Origin: an uncultured Gammaproteobacteria bacterium
Lineage (GTDB): Bacteria > Pseudomonadota > Gammaproteobacteria > Steroidobacterales > XN24
DNA length: 64,000 nt
Assembly: GCA_947259915.1 (NCBI GenBank)
Contig: CAMYOC010000053.1
Location: 62,001 to 126,000 of the forward strand
Direction of reading: 5' to 3'
Shown here one piece after another: positions 16,983 to 28,236 of the stretch (within the stretch, counting starts at the first letter, position 1; each line of letters opens with the position of its first letter). The notes below the pieces were generated by a model. The model was not told where the DNA came from. It did not search any database and saw nothing but the letters and a program-made list of their open reading frames with translations. Made by a program: the position numbers and the translations under genes.

Positions 16983-17636
16983 TCAGTTGATCGAGCAATT
17001 GAAGGCAACGACGATGCGCGGACGCTCGCCCTGATACGGGAAGATCTCGTGCATCAGGAACGACGGGAACATCACCAGCCGTCCGGCCTTGTGGCTGATG
17101 TCGAAACCGCCGTGGCGGTAGGGCATGTTCAGACCCAGATTGCCGGCCTCGGCGTGGTACCAGCTGCAAACGCGGGGATCGTGAAAACGCACCAGCCCGC
17201 TGTCCGGCCGGTCTGTCGGGCTGTCACCCGGATCGACACAAAAGATTCCCGACCAGGATGCGTTTTGATGGTTGTGCAAGCCCTGGAAGCCGCCCTTGCG
17301 GGTGACGTGAAACCAGGAGTGATAATCGAAACGCAGCTTGCCAAAATCCTCGTCGCTATATGAAGACAGCTGGCGGATCAGCTGTGCCAGGGACGCGTGG
17401 CAGAAATGGGCCAGTCTCTTGACCGGCGGATCCGGCCAGCGGAACAGATCAAAGCGGCTTTCAAACAGCGGCCCGAATTGTGTGGCGCGCTGAGTTTCGT
17501 TGCGGACCTTTTGATCCTCTGCTTCGCGGCGCAAAAAGAGCTCGCCGAGTTCCCCGCACAATCCCTCATGGTCAGGCAGACGCGCCTCGGCCATAGCGGT
17601 CGAGAACAGATCCGTCACGGTGATCATGTCATCCAT
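16983..17636 (-). CDS. 2OG-Fe(II) oxygenase-like protein (PF13759/TIGR02466-type)
   Basis: A 217-residue protein. ATG 17636 is chosen: it gives an 8 nt ATGGATGA overlap with the upstream gene and has GGGG 6-7 nt before it (ATG 17648 also possible). The double-stranded beta-helix signature is H121-N-H123 with SGIF after it, distal H196 in FPSFLMH, and R207 11 residues later (RIVVAFN). The fusion protein upstream and the gene at 39775 show the same Hx H, FPS...H and +11 Arg spacing. Members of this group are presumed 2-oxoglutarate-dependent hydroxylases of peptides or small molecules, but few are characterised. Its place between a fusion oxygenase-sulfotransferase and a sulfotransferase suggests hydroxylation linked to sulfation. 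Confidence 0.82.
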   Translation of the reverse strand: MDDMITVTDLFSTAMAEARLPDHEGLCGELGELFLRREAEDQKVRNETQRATQFGPLFESRFDLFRWPDPPVKRLAHFCHASLAQLIRQLSSYSDEDFGKLRFDYHSWFHVTRKGGFQGLHNHQNASWSGIFCVDPGDSPTDRPDSGLVRFHDPRVCSWYHAEAGNLGLNMPYRHGGFDISHKAGRLVMFPSFLMHEIFPYQGERPRIVVAFNCSIN

Positions 17637-20583
17637 CGTCGACCCCATATTGATCCAGATCGCCGAGACCGGTCAGCAGCGGCTGAATATGATCCTGATA
17701 ACGGCGCCAGCGTCCGATCGAAGTCTGATAGGCCGGCTGGCGGACCTGGGTCATGCTGGCAGTCATCACGCGGCGCGGGGTCTGATGGAAGTCGAGGCAT
17801 GCGTCCGACCAGTCCAGACCGAGATACTCGACCAGGCGGCGTGATTCGCTTTCGAGATTCCTGACCAGTTGTTCATAGCGGATCTCGAACAACCCGCCGG
17901 GGAGCGTGTGCCTCCAGTGATTCATCAGCTGCCAGTACAGGCGGTAGGTCTCGCCCAGATCCGCCAGATCGCAGGTGAAGCCGCGATCGCTCTGGAACGA
18001 GGTGGTGTAGCAGGAGACGCAGGTGTCCCGCGGGTCACGCACGCAGTGGATGATCCGCGCGCCCGGCAACATGATGCGGATGATCCCGGCCAGCGTGTAA
18101 TTGAACGGCAGCTTGTCGGTGATGCGTAATGCGTCCTTGTTATAGCGCTGCAGCCGCTTGACGAATCGCTGGCCCAGTTCGGCCCAGGCCTCGGGATCCA
18201 CATCCGCCACTGCCTCGGGCAGGTTGCGACCCGTCGGCAGCCACGGACCGATGCCGCCCAGTATCCGCCACAGGTCGTTGAGTTCGCCGGCGCCGTGTAC
18301 CGATGGATGAGAGGCGATGATCTGCTCAACGAGCGTGGTCCCGGAGCGGGGCATGCCGATGATGAATACGGGCAGTTCGCTGGGATCGCCGCCGCCGGCA
18401 AAGCGTTCGAATACTCCGGGCCCGAAACTGTCGATAATGCGCCGGATGTTGGCCCGCTCGGCCTCGATGGAGAAGTCCGTCAGCGCCCGTTTGCAGCGGT
18501 TGCCCCGATGGTAGAAGGTCATCGCCTGATCCAGCCGGCCAGCCTGATCCAGCGTCCGCGCCACAGCGAAACAGCTGACGGCCTCATTGAGCGGCTCCAG
18601 CTGGCGGCTCTCGAGCACGCTGATCTGTCGCTGGACGCGGGGGTCGTCGGCGTCGAGGTGCTTTATGTTGGACAGACCATACAGCGGCGCGCCGTTGTCC
18701 GGGTCTCGCTGGAGCGCCGTGTCATAGGCGGCGGCCGATCGATCGAACTCGCCGCGATCGCTGAACAGCGTGGCCAGCCGCATACATGCCTCGGTGTCCC
18801 GTGGGTCCAGTTCTATGGCTTTTTCGAGCTGGGTGATCGCCGCTTCCGTGTCGCCCCGCTGGCTGTAAGAGGCGCTCAGGTCCATACGATAGCGCGCCGT
18901 TTCCGGCGCCAGTTCGACGGCCCGTTCGAGCCACTCTGTGGCCTCCTTCAGCCCGCCCTGACGATAGATCGCAAGACCGAGCAGATAGGCTGCATGGGCA
19001 TGCTCCGGTGCCGATGACACCAGGCGTCGAGCCAGCGTGGCCGCCTCATTGACATGCATCTCGCGCATCAGCTGTGACACGCGTTCCAGTTCCGCCGTCA
19101 GCTCCGCGTCGCTCAGCTGACCCGGGCTTATCCCTGCCGGGGCTTGCTCGTCGGGCATCAGATCAAAGGCGATGCTGACGCGTTGACCGACGCCGGTAAA
19201 TGGCATGGTGCGGTGGTAGAAGTAGGAGGGGAACAGGAGCATCAGGCCTGGCGTCGGGGCCAACGCATGTACCGAGGCGTCGCGGCGCAGTCCGAGTTCA
19301 TCCGGCGCCCGTCCAAACTCGATCCAGCCCGCGTCCGGCGGCGATCCCGGTACCGGATCGGGCACCGCCGCGTAATATACGCCGCTCAGCCATCCGGTCG
19401 GGTGTATATGGGGCGCCTGATGACCACCCTGGTCCAGCACCGTGGCCCACATCGTCAGCTTCCATCGCTCAGGCGCCGTTGCGAGGAACGTGTGACCGGT
19501 ATCCGCGGGGATGTTCTCCAGGTATTCGCTCATGGCCTGCTTCGCCATGTCCTCGAGGACCGCCAGCGGCCCCTCGGTAGCACCTGCCAGCTCGCCGGTC
19601 TGACTGCCCTTGCGGGTGGATTTGGAGTCCGGCTCCCACTGCAGCGTGGGATGGCTGATGACCGCTTCGATCAGTTCCTTATTGAAGGCTTCGAGATTGT
19701 CGTAGCCCGCTGGCGTGGACCACTGCCGCTGGTCCATCAGGCCGGCGTAATCCATCAACATTGCGCGGGTCGCGTCGTCACCCGATTCGCCAGCCGCAGC
19801 GGCCAGAAATGCCAGCGCCTTGCGCTCACCCGGGCATCTTTCGAGGCAGTCCCGGAGTATCACGATGGCCTCGTCGAGGCGGGCCCCCTGGAGCAAGGCG
19901 CTGGCCAGGTTCGCGTAGGCTGGCGCGAAGCCCGGCTCCAGTCTCAGACTCTCGCGGAACTCACGTATTCCCTCCGCCTCCTGGCCGCAGGCAAGCAGCG
20001 CGTTGCCCAGATTCGAATGCAATCCGGATTCTCCCGGGCTCAGTACTACGGCCCGCCGCAATGCGGCCACCGCCTCTTCGTCGCGGCCAAGGGTCTGCAG
20101 CGTGCCGCCGAGATTGGACCAAAGCGCAGGATCATCCGGGATCACGCGAGTGGCCCGCTCGTATGTGTCCGCGGCCTCCGCGTAGCGGTCCTGGGCGCGT
20201 TGCGCGTTGGCCAGGCAATACAGCGCGTTGCCCAGCCCGGGGTCCAGTCTCAGGGCGCCTGCCGCCTCGCGCTCCGCCTCGGCGTAGCGCCCCTCTTCCT
20301 CATACATCATTGCCAGATTGGCACGATAAGCGGGCACTTCGGGACCGTTGGCGATCGCCTGGCGCAGCAGGTGCACGGCCGCTTCGGTCTGTCCGGCCTG
20401 TTTGGCTACCAGGCCCAGCAGATGCAGCGCATCGGGGTTAGCCGGCTCCTGGTGCAGGATGCGCCGATAGATGCGCTCGGCCTCGAGCAGGCGGCCGGCG
20501 CGATGCAGCTCGGCGGCATCCGCCAGCATGCGGCTGGAGTCAGATCCGGCTGGGCCGGTATTCGATGGGTGCGTCTGGTTCAC
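17629..20583 (-). CDS. TPR / 2OG-Fe(II) oxygenase / TPR / sulfotransferase fusion protein
   Basis: A 984-residue protein from GTG 20583 (no clear ribosome site; ATG 20529 is a shorter alternative). Four blocks are visible. Residues 20-265 are TPRs. Residues 276-475 are a 2OG-Fe(II) oxygenase of the PF13759/TIGR02466 type with H392-I-H394, SGVYY, distal H457 (FPSYFYH) and R468. Residues 500-700 are a second TPR set. Residues 737-970 are a canonical sulfotransferase: GMPRSGTTL (743-751), E767 in GAGEL, K824 in DKLPFNY, R849 and S857 in CVRDPRDTCVSC, and S943 in TASMTQVRQP. Both enzyme modules look complete. One polypeptide could therefore oxidise and sulfate the same TPR-bound partner. It is the first gene of the leftward operon. 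Confidence 0.9.
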   Translation of the reverse strand: MNQTHPSNTGPAGSDSSRMLADAAELHRAGRLLEAERIYRRILHQEPANPDALHLLGLVAKQAGQTEAAVHLLRQAIANGPEVPAYRANLAMMYEEEGRYAEAEREAAGALRLDPGLGNALYCLANAQRAQDRYAEAADTYERATRVIPDDPALWSNLGGTLQTLGRDEEAVAALRRAVVLSPGESGLHSNLGNALLACGQEAEGIREFRESLRLEPGFAPAYANLASALLQGARLDEAIVILRDCLERCPGERKALAFLAAAAGESGDDATRAMLMDYAGLMDQRQWSTPAGYDNLEAFNKELIEAVISHPTLQWEPDSKSTRKGSQTGELAGATEGPLAVLEDMAKQAMSEYLENIPADTGHTFLATAPERWKLTMWATVLDQGGHQAPHIHPTGWLSGVYYAAVPDPVPGSPPDAGWIEFGRAPDELGLRRDASVHALAPTPGLMLLFPSYFYHRTMPFTGVGQRVSIAFDLMPDEQAPAGISPGQLSDAELTAELERVSQLMREMHVNEAATLARRLVSSAPEHAHAAYLLGLAIYRQGGLKEATEWLERAVELAPETARYRMDLSASYSQRGDTEAAITQLEKAIELDPRDTEACMRLATLFSDRGEFDRSAAAYDTALQRDPDNGAPLYGLSNIKHLDADDPRVQRQISVLESRQLEPLNEAVSCFAVARTLDQAGRLDQAMTFYHRGNRCKRALTDFSIEAERANIRRIIDSFGPGVFERFAGGGDPSELPVFIIGMPRSGTTLVEQIIASHPSVHGAGELNDLWRILGGIGPWLPTGRNLPEAVADVDPEAWAELGQRFVKRLQRYNKDALRITDKLPFNYTLAGIIRIMLPGARIIHCVRDPRDTCVSCYTTSFQSDRGFTCDLADLGETYRLYWQLMNHWRHTLPGGLFEIRYEQLVRNLESESRRLVEYLGLDWSDACLDFHQTPRRVMTASMTQVRQPAYQTSIGRWRRYQDHIQPLLTGLGDLDQYGVDDG

Positions 20584-20702
20584 TGGTGAGGGGACCGCTG
20601 ACGGGGCTCAATCCGCCAATCTTACCAAGATATGGCGGCGCCGACTCCGCACCGGATTCCGGCGAAGGGACCGTCCTGGTACCAGTCCGGGGCCGCGGCC
20701 CC

Positions 20703-20740
20703 GAGACAAAAAAAACGGCCCGCCGAAGCGGGCCGTTTTT
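20703..20740 (-). terminator. Strong rho-independent terminator of the TonB receptor gene
   Basis: A perfect 13 bp inverted repeat, AAAAACGGCCCGC (20711-20723) and GCGGGCCGTTTTT (20728-20740), with loop CGAA. On the minus strand it is followed by a long U tract (complement of the A run 20709-20716 and its extension to 20709). It lies 30 bp past the receptor stop and separates it from the fusion-gene operon. Confidence 0.92.
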
Positions 20741-20769
20741 GGTCTGATGACCTGTCTGGTACTACAGGA

Positions 20770-23586
<2,817 letters not shown>

Positions 23587-23993
23587 ATAGTTACTCCTCG
23601 TTATAAAGAGAGGTTGGCGTTTTGGAAACCGGACTCCCGCAAGCGGGGGTCCAGTGAAAACCCGCAACTCACCCGATAATCCCCCGGGCCAGAAGCAGAG
23701 TTGGCAGGATACTAGCAACACCTCGGCCGAATGGGAAGAGGGGTGTTGCGAAAACATTACAGCGATTTGTTGCCGTCCGCGCACGTACCGGTGGTCGGCT
23801 TGCCGGGGCGGCCGAGAGCGGCAGGGCGCTACGGAAACCCCTTTACTACGGCTCGTCTAGCAGAATATGGCGTCGCAAAATGACCCGTCCGATGCCGGGC
23901 GCCAGGCTGGGATACTGCTCGCGTCGAGGATATGTTGCCAAAATGCAACGAACGCCTGTTGCGTTTTGACCACACTGCTGGCGTGGGTTTCTT
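23587..23993 (-). other. Upstream region of the TonB receptor, no gene
   Basis: A 407 bp stretch between the methyltransferase stop and the receptor start, both leftward. It holds the receptor ribosome site (AGGAG at about 23594-23598) and a hairpin at 23631-23652. No coding frame with a credible start is visible. The length suggests a regulated promoter and long leader, but I cannot place a convincing -35/-10 pair. Confidence 0.5.
23631..23652 (-). promoter_or_regulatory. Leader hairpin upstream of the TonB receptor
   Basis: An inverted repeat GGACTCCCG / CGGGGGTCC around a CAAG loop, read on the plus strand, 45 bp before the receptor ATG. On the mRNA it forms an 8-9 bp stem with one mismatch and no U tract, so it is more likely a leader structure than a terminator. 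Confidence 0.3.
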
Positions 23994-24995
23994 CTAAGCG
24001 GCGGCCGCCTCAGGGCGCTGCCCCTGCACCAACCAGCCCATAAGTGGCCCGCCGTCGTGACGCAATTCCTTTGGCGTCTGGGCCCGGAAGCCCGCTTTCT
24101 CAAAGCGACCCACTATCCGGTTCATGTCATCCGGGCTGCGCGCGGCGGCCATCAGGTCCTGCAGCCGGGCCAGATTGGCCTGGATTTCCCCCCGGCCCGT
24201 GGCGAGCTGTCCAAGCGCCTCCGCGGACCCTGAGCCCAGAGCGCGGTAGGCCCCGGCGATCCGGTCAAGAGCCAGCTGCAGCAGCTCAGGGTGGGGCGAG
24301 GCTGCAGCCGCCCGGCTCAGGGATTCCGCGGCCTTATTGAGCGCCGCGCGGCAGGATTCCGCCTCGGGATCCCTGGCCAGGGCCTGTTTCTCGGCCGCGG
24401 TCCGCGCCGCGCCGACCCGCGCCATCAGCGCCTCGGCCAGGTCGAAAATGCGCGTTTCTTCCATAATCAGGGCGCCGTTGCTCAACTCCTCCCGGGAGGT
24501 CTCTATCACGATCGAGCCCGTGTGATGGATGACCAGCTGCAGACGACAACCCGGCGCGGCGATCCGGGCCAGCTCGGCGATACAGCCGGCCTCATCGGTG
24601 TACTCGAAGGCGTATTGACCGGTGATGGCGTGGAAAAAGCCGTCCGGGAACGGGGTCGATTCTGCGGGGGTCTCCGAATGGAAGTGGATACCCTCGAGCA
24701 GATCGCGGTCCTGTTGCACCGTGGCCAGCGGCCGGATTGTGGCGCTGTCGATCGCGTGGATCTCGAGGTCCAGATCCCGCGATCGCCCGATCTGGTTGGC
24801 GATCATCGCGATGGCGCCGTTGCCGGTGCAGATGTCGAGCACACGGGAGCCTGGCGGGCATTCGGCGACAAAGCGCTCCCAGACCGTCTTCAGGGTGCCC
24901 TCGTAGTTGCCGGAAAAGGCGCCGCTGCAGGAGGTGACGAAGCCGTGCTCCCAGTAGCGGTTCCAGCGTTCTTGCGCGGCGCGGTGATCAGTCAT
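23994..24995 (-). CDS. Class I SAM-dependent methyltransferase
   Basis: A 333-residue cytoplasmic protein. ATG 24995 (MTDHRAAQERWNRYW) is preferred to an upstream in-frame start that would add a Pro/Arg-rich tail. The Rossmann core shows motif I VLDICTGNGAIA at about residues 52-63, an acidic strand end (IHAID) and GQYAFEYTDE in the motif IV/post-II area. The C-terminal 130 residues are helical and end in a MGWLVQGQ strand. The substrate is not evident. It is divergent from a TPR-sulfotransferase (175 bp between starts) and lies upstream of the TonB receptor on the same strand, so it may modify the same product or be an unrelated neighbour. Confidence 0.8.
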   Translation of the reverse strand: MTDHRAAQERWNRYWEHGFVTSCSGAFSGNYEGTLKTVWERFVAECPPGSRVLDICTGNGAIAMIANQIGRSRDLDLEIHAIDSATIRPLATVQQDRDLLEGIHFHSETPAESTPFPDGFFHAITGQYAFEYTDEAGCIAELARIAAPGCRLQLVIHHTGSIVIETSREELSNGALIMEETRIFDLAEALMARVGAARTAAEKQALARDPEAESCRAALNKAAESLSRAAAASPHPELLQLALDRIAGAYRALGSGSAEALGQLATGRGEIQANLARLQDLMAAARSPDDMNRIVGRFEKAGFRAQTPKELRHDGGPLMGWLVQGQRPEAAAA

Positions 24996-25170
24996 GGGAC
25001 AACCCGGCAAACGAGAGCCGGGATAATATAGAGGCCTCGGCGGAACTGCCAACGGGGCAGACCGCGCCGAAACCAGGCGGCGGATCCGGCATCGGGTCGC
25101 CGAGTCCCCTGGTCCTCAAAAGATCATCCGGAGATTTTCCGCAGCCCGCAACGAGTATGCCCCTGCCATC

Positions 25171-26826
25171 GTGAGCGAATCCCCCGAGCAACTTCTGCAA
25201 CAGGCCCGGCGCCATGCCGCCGCGGGGCAGCTCGGGCCGTGCCGTGACGCGCTGTCGCGATCCGTGGCGCTGGCGCCCGGAGACGCGGCCGTCCACGAGA
25301 GCGCCGCCGGGCTCCTCGCGGCCCTCGGCGAGACGGTGGAGGCCGAACGGGCCTACCGTCGCGCGCTGGCTCTGAAGCCGGAACGGGCTGGCGCGCTGTT
25401 TGGCCTGGCCGCGCTGCTGGTAACCGGCAGCAATCCCCAGACAGGTCTGAATCTGGTGGATCGTGGCTGTCGCCTCTATCCCGATGATCCCCGTGGCCCG
25501 CGTCTGCTCGGCCGGATGTATCTTGAGCAAGGACTGCTCGCCGGCGCGATCCAGTCTCTGGAGCGGGCGGTGGACCTTGCGCCTGACGATCCGGATGCGC
25601 GGGCGGATCTCGGTCTGGCGCTACAGACCGCGGGCCACAGCGACAGGGCCCGGGCCTGTTATCTGCGGGTTCTCGAGGCTCGCCCGGATCACGATGCGGC
25701 GCTGCGCGGTCTGGCGCGGCTGGCGGAACTCGCCGGTGAGCCCGCCGGGTTGATCCCGGTGCTGGCGTCGGTGGTCGAAGACGGTCAGGCCAGCGGCGAG
25801 CTGGTGGCCGTCTACGGGCGCCTGCTCGCCCAGGCCGATCGCCGCGACGAGGCCCTCGAACTGCTGCGGGAACGGCTGGCCGTGATGCCGGAAGACGGCG
25901 ACCGGATGCCGCTGCTGTTCCAGCTGGGCCAGCTCTACGATCTCGCGGACAGACCCGAGGATGCGATGGGCTGCCTGCTCGAGGCGAATCGTCTCAAGCA
26001 GGCAGCCTTCGATGCAGAGCACTACCGGGCCCTTGTCGGTCGCCTGCTGGGATGTTTCAGCGCCGCAGCCATGGGCCGGCTGCCCCGCTCACAGCTCGAC
26101 GACGAACGTCCGGTGTTTATCGTAGGTATGCCGCGCTCGGGTACGTCCCTGACCGAGCAGATCCTGGCCAGCCATCCAGGTGTGGCCGCCGCTGGCGAGC
26201 GTAGCGAGCTGGGGCTGTTGGCCCTGGCCACGGCGGGCGATGGGCGGGTCTATCCGGAGTCGGTAGCGCATCTGGACCCAGGCCAGATCGCGGCCATGGG
26301 TCAGCATTATCTGGACGCCGTGTGCCCGTCCGGGCCGGGCCCGATCCGGGTGACGGACAAAATGTGGCAGAACTTCGAGTATCTGGGGCTGGCGCAGCTG
26401 ATGTTGCCCGGTGCGCGCGTGATCCACTGCGTCAGGGATCCGCTGGACTGCGGGCTGTCCTGCTTTTTCCAGCACTTCTTTGGCAGCGGCGTGGCGTTCT
26501 CCTATGACCTCGGCGATATCGGTGCCTTCATGGTCCAGTACCGGCGGATCATGGCGCACTGGCAGCGTGTGCTCACATTGCCGATCTTCGAGTTGCGCTA
26601 CGAGACGCTGGTCGCCGAGCCGGAGGCAACGATCCGTGCGCTGCTGGCGTTTCTGGATCTGCCCTGGGACCCGGTCTGTCTTGAGTTCCACCGTCACCGG
26701 CGCGAGGTGCGTACCGCGAGCTTCGATCAGGTCCGGCGACCACTCTATCAATCGTCCGTCGGCCGTCATCAGCGTTATCTGCAATGGCTGGCGCCGCTTA
26801 TCGACGCCATGGAGACGCACAACTAG
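25171..26826 (+). CDS. TPR-sulfotransferase 8 (stand-alone, canonical)
   Basis: A 551-residue protein from GTG 25171. TPRs run over about residues 5-280. The catalytic domain has GMPRSGTSLTEQIL at about 318, AAGER (Glu kept, Arg instead of Leu), DKMWQNFEYLGL, CVRDPLDCGLSC at about 418, and TASFDQVRRPLYQSSVGR. The DKMWQNFE and FSYDLGDI wording matches the gene at 4099 and none of the others, so it looks like a separated duplicate of that lineage. It is transcribed alone and convergent with the OmpA-type gene, with a hairpin terminator between them. Confidence 0.92.
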   Translation: MSESPEQLLQQARRHAAAGQLGPCRDALSRSVALAPGDAAVHESAAGLLAALGETVEAERAYRRALALKPERAGALFGLAALLVTGSNPQTGLNLVDRGCRLYPDDPRGPRLLGRMYLEQGLLAGAIQSLERAVDLAPDDPDARADLGLALQTAGHSDRARACYLRVLEARPDHDAALRGLARLAELAGEPAGLIPVLASVVEDGQASGELVAVYGRLLAQADRRDEALELLRERLAVMPEDGDRMPLLFQLGQLYDLADRPEDAMGCLLEANRLKQAAFDAEHYRALVGRLLGCFSAAAMGRLPRSQLDDERPVFIVGMPRSGTSLTEQILASHPGVAAAGERSELGLLALATAGDGRVYPESVAHLDPGQIAAMGQHYLDAVCPSGPGPIRVTDKMWQNFEYLGLAQLMLPGARVIHCVRDPLDCGLSCFFQHFFGSGVAFSYDLGDIGAFMVQYRRIMAHWQRVLTLPIFELRYETLVAEPEATIRALLAFLDLPWDPVCLEFHRHRREVRTASFDQVRRPLYQSSVGRHQRYLQWLAPLIDAMETHN

Positions 26827-26848
26827 AGAGTCCGAACCGAAACGAAAA

Positions 26849-26875
26849 GGGCCCGGCAGCGTGGCTGCCGGGCCC
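26849..26875 (-). terminator. Terminator between convergent genes, best for the OmpA-type gene
   Basis: A perfect 12 bp stem GGGCCCGGCAGC (26849-26860) / GCTGCCGGGCCC (26864-26875) with loop GTG. On the minus strand it is followed by TTTTCGTTTCGG, a reasonable U-rich tail. On the plus strand the tail is GGGTTCATC, so it is weaker for the sulfotransferase. Confidence 0.8.
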
Positions 26876-26902
26876 GGGTTCATCGACGTCCGTAACGCGA
26901 GA

Positions 26903-28063
26903 CTAGTTCAGCACGCGCAGCTCCACGCGCCGGTTACGGGCGCGGCCGTCGGCCGTGCGGTTGTCAGCGATCGGATTCGATTCGCCGTAACCCCGTGACG
27001 TCAGGTTGGCGGGGTTAGCGCCCGCGTTGACCAGGTAATCGCGGACCGAGGCGGCGCGGCGATCGGACAGGTTGCGGTTGTATTCTTCGGCGCCGGCGCT
27101 GTCGGTATAGCCCGCGACTTCGACCTTCAGACCCGGGTTCTTTATAAGCGTCGCCGCGGCGTCGTTTAGCGTGGCCTGGGACGCGGGAGTCAGATTCGCC
27201 GAGTTGTATTCGAACTCGACACCCGGCAGCCGGATCACCGCTTTGATCTCGCAGCCACGCACGTCGACACGGGCGCCGGCCGGTGTATCCGGACAGGCGT
27301 CATCCCCATCCAGCACGCCGTCTCCGTCTGAATCGAGCGGACAGCCGACTGCGTCGACTGCGGTCCCAGCCGGTGTCCCCGGGCACTTGTCCAGATAGTC
27401 GGCGACGCCGTCGCCGTCAGAATCCAGCGGGCAGCCGTTGGCGTCGACGACGACGCCAGCCGGGGTGTCGGGGCAGCGATCGCGGCTGTCCGGGACGCCA
27501 TCACCGTCGCTGTCCGGATCCACCACCGCGACGGGTTCGGGCTTGCCGCCAAACGGAATCTGCAGACCGACGTTGGCGATGTAATCCTGCTCGGTGCTGT
27601 CGCCGGTGTAATCCAGTCGCCAGCGGAATTCCGTGCGCAGAGCGATCGTCCGGCTGCTGGTCAGATCGGTCAACAGCCCAAACGCAAAGGAGTTCTGCGC
27701 GCCCTGCGTGTCTTCCAGACGGTTGTTCTGGTTCTTCATGAAACCGACGGCCATGCCGAAATACGGCGTTAGCCGGCGTTCCCGGTACCAGACCCGGTAG
27801 AAGCCGAGATCGGTGCCCCACATGTCATTGTCGTTGTAGCCGTCGAGCTGGTAGCCCCAGGCGGAGAACTCGAAGTTGTATTTTTCGGTTGCCTTGCCCA
27901 GCGCGATATGGGCGCCGACGTCATCATCTGACAGGCGGCTGTTGTCCACCCAGATGGCCGAGGCCATCGGCGCCACGTACCACTGGCCGGGCGCTTCCGC
28001 GGCCTCGGCGGTGGATACCAGGAACATTGCGAAGACGGCCAGCGCGGACGCGTATCTCTTCAT
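26903..28063 (-). CDS. OmpA-family outer-membrane protein with thrombospondin type 3 repeats
   Basis: A 386-residue protein; ATG 28063 has GGGAGGGAG upstream and starts a signal peptide (cleavage near AEA-AE, residue 22). Residues 22-170 form an eight-strand-type beta-barrel. Residues 182-272 contain three calcium-binding TSP3 units (DSDGDGVPDSRDRCPDTPAG, DSDGDGVADYLDKCPGTPAG, DSDGDGVLDGDDACPDTPAG), each with a conserved Cys. Residues 280-384 are the OmpA C-terminal peptidoglycan-binding domain (GYTDSAGAEEYNRNLSDRRA, RGYGESNPIADN, RNRRVEL). It tethers the outer membrane to the cell wall, with a rigid calcium-dependent linker. A short acidic and aromatic barrel makes it similar to OprF-like porins of gammaproteobacteria. 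Confidence 0.93.
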   Translation of the reverse strand: MKRYASALAVFAMFLVSTAEAAEAPGQWYVAPMASAIWVDNSRLSDDDVGAHIALGKATEKYNFEFSAWGYQLDGYNDNDMWGTDLGFYRVWYRERRLTPYFGMAVGFMKNQNNRLEDTQGAQNSFAFGLLTDLTSSRTIALRTEFRWRLDYTGDSTEQDYIANVGLQIPFGGKPEPVAVVDPDSDGDGVPDSRDRCPDTPAGVVVDANGCPLDSDGDGVADYLDKCPGTPAGTAVDAVGCPLDSDGDGVLDGDDACPDTPAGARVDVRGCEIKAVIRLPGVEFEYNSANLTPASQATLNDAAATLIKNPGLKVEVAGYTDSAGAEEYNRNLSDRRAASVRDYLVNAGANPANLTSRGYGESNPIADNRTADGRARNRRVELRVLN

Positions 28064-28236
28064 TATTGTCTCCCTCCCCGATTTTTCTTCCGGCCCGTTT
28101 GCTCGTTCATGTTTTCGGGCCAAAAACCGGGTCTGTCCGATAGTGCGAACGGGCTGCTCGCGATGTAAGGATAGTACAGCAATCCCCGCGGGAGGAGAAC
28201 GGTATCCGGGGCCCCGGCCTGCAATCGGCTACAGAC

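Noticed and set aside
19144-20589. Open frame on the plus strand opposite the fusion gene
   Set aside because: It has no family motif or ribosome site and the opposite strand encodes clear TPR and oxygenase modules.
28206-28217. 12 bp palindrome CCGGGGCCCCGG after the phosphatase-kinase gene
   Set aside because: It has no loop, so it cannot form a useful hairpin, and such strings are frequent in this composition.
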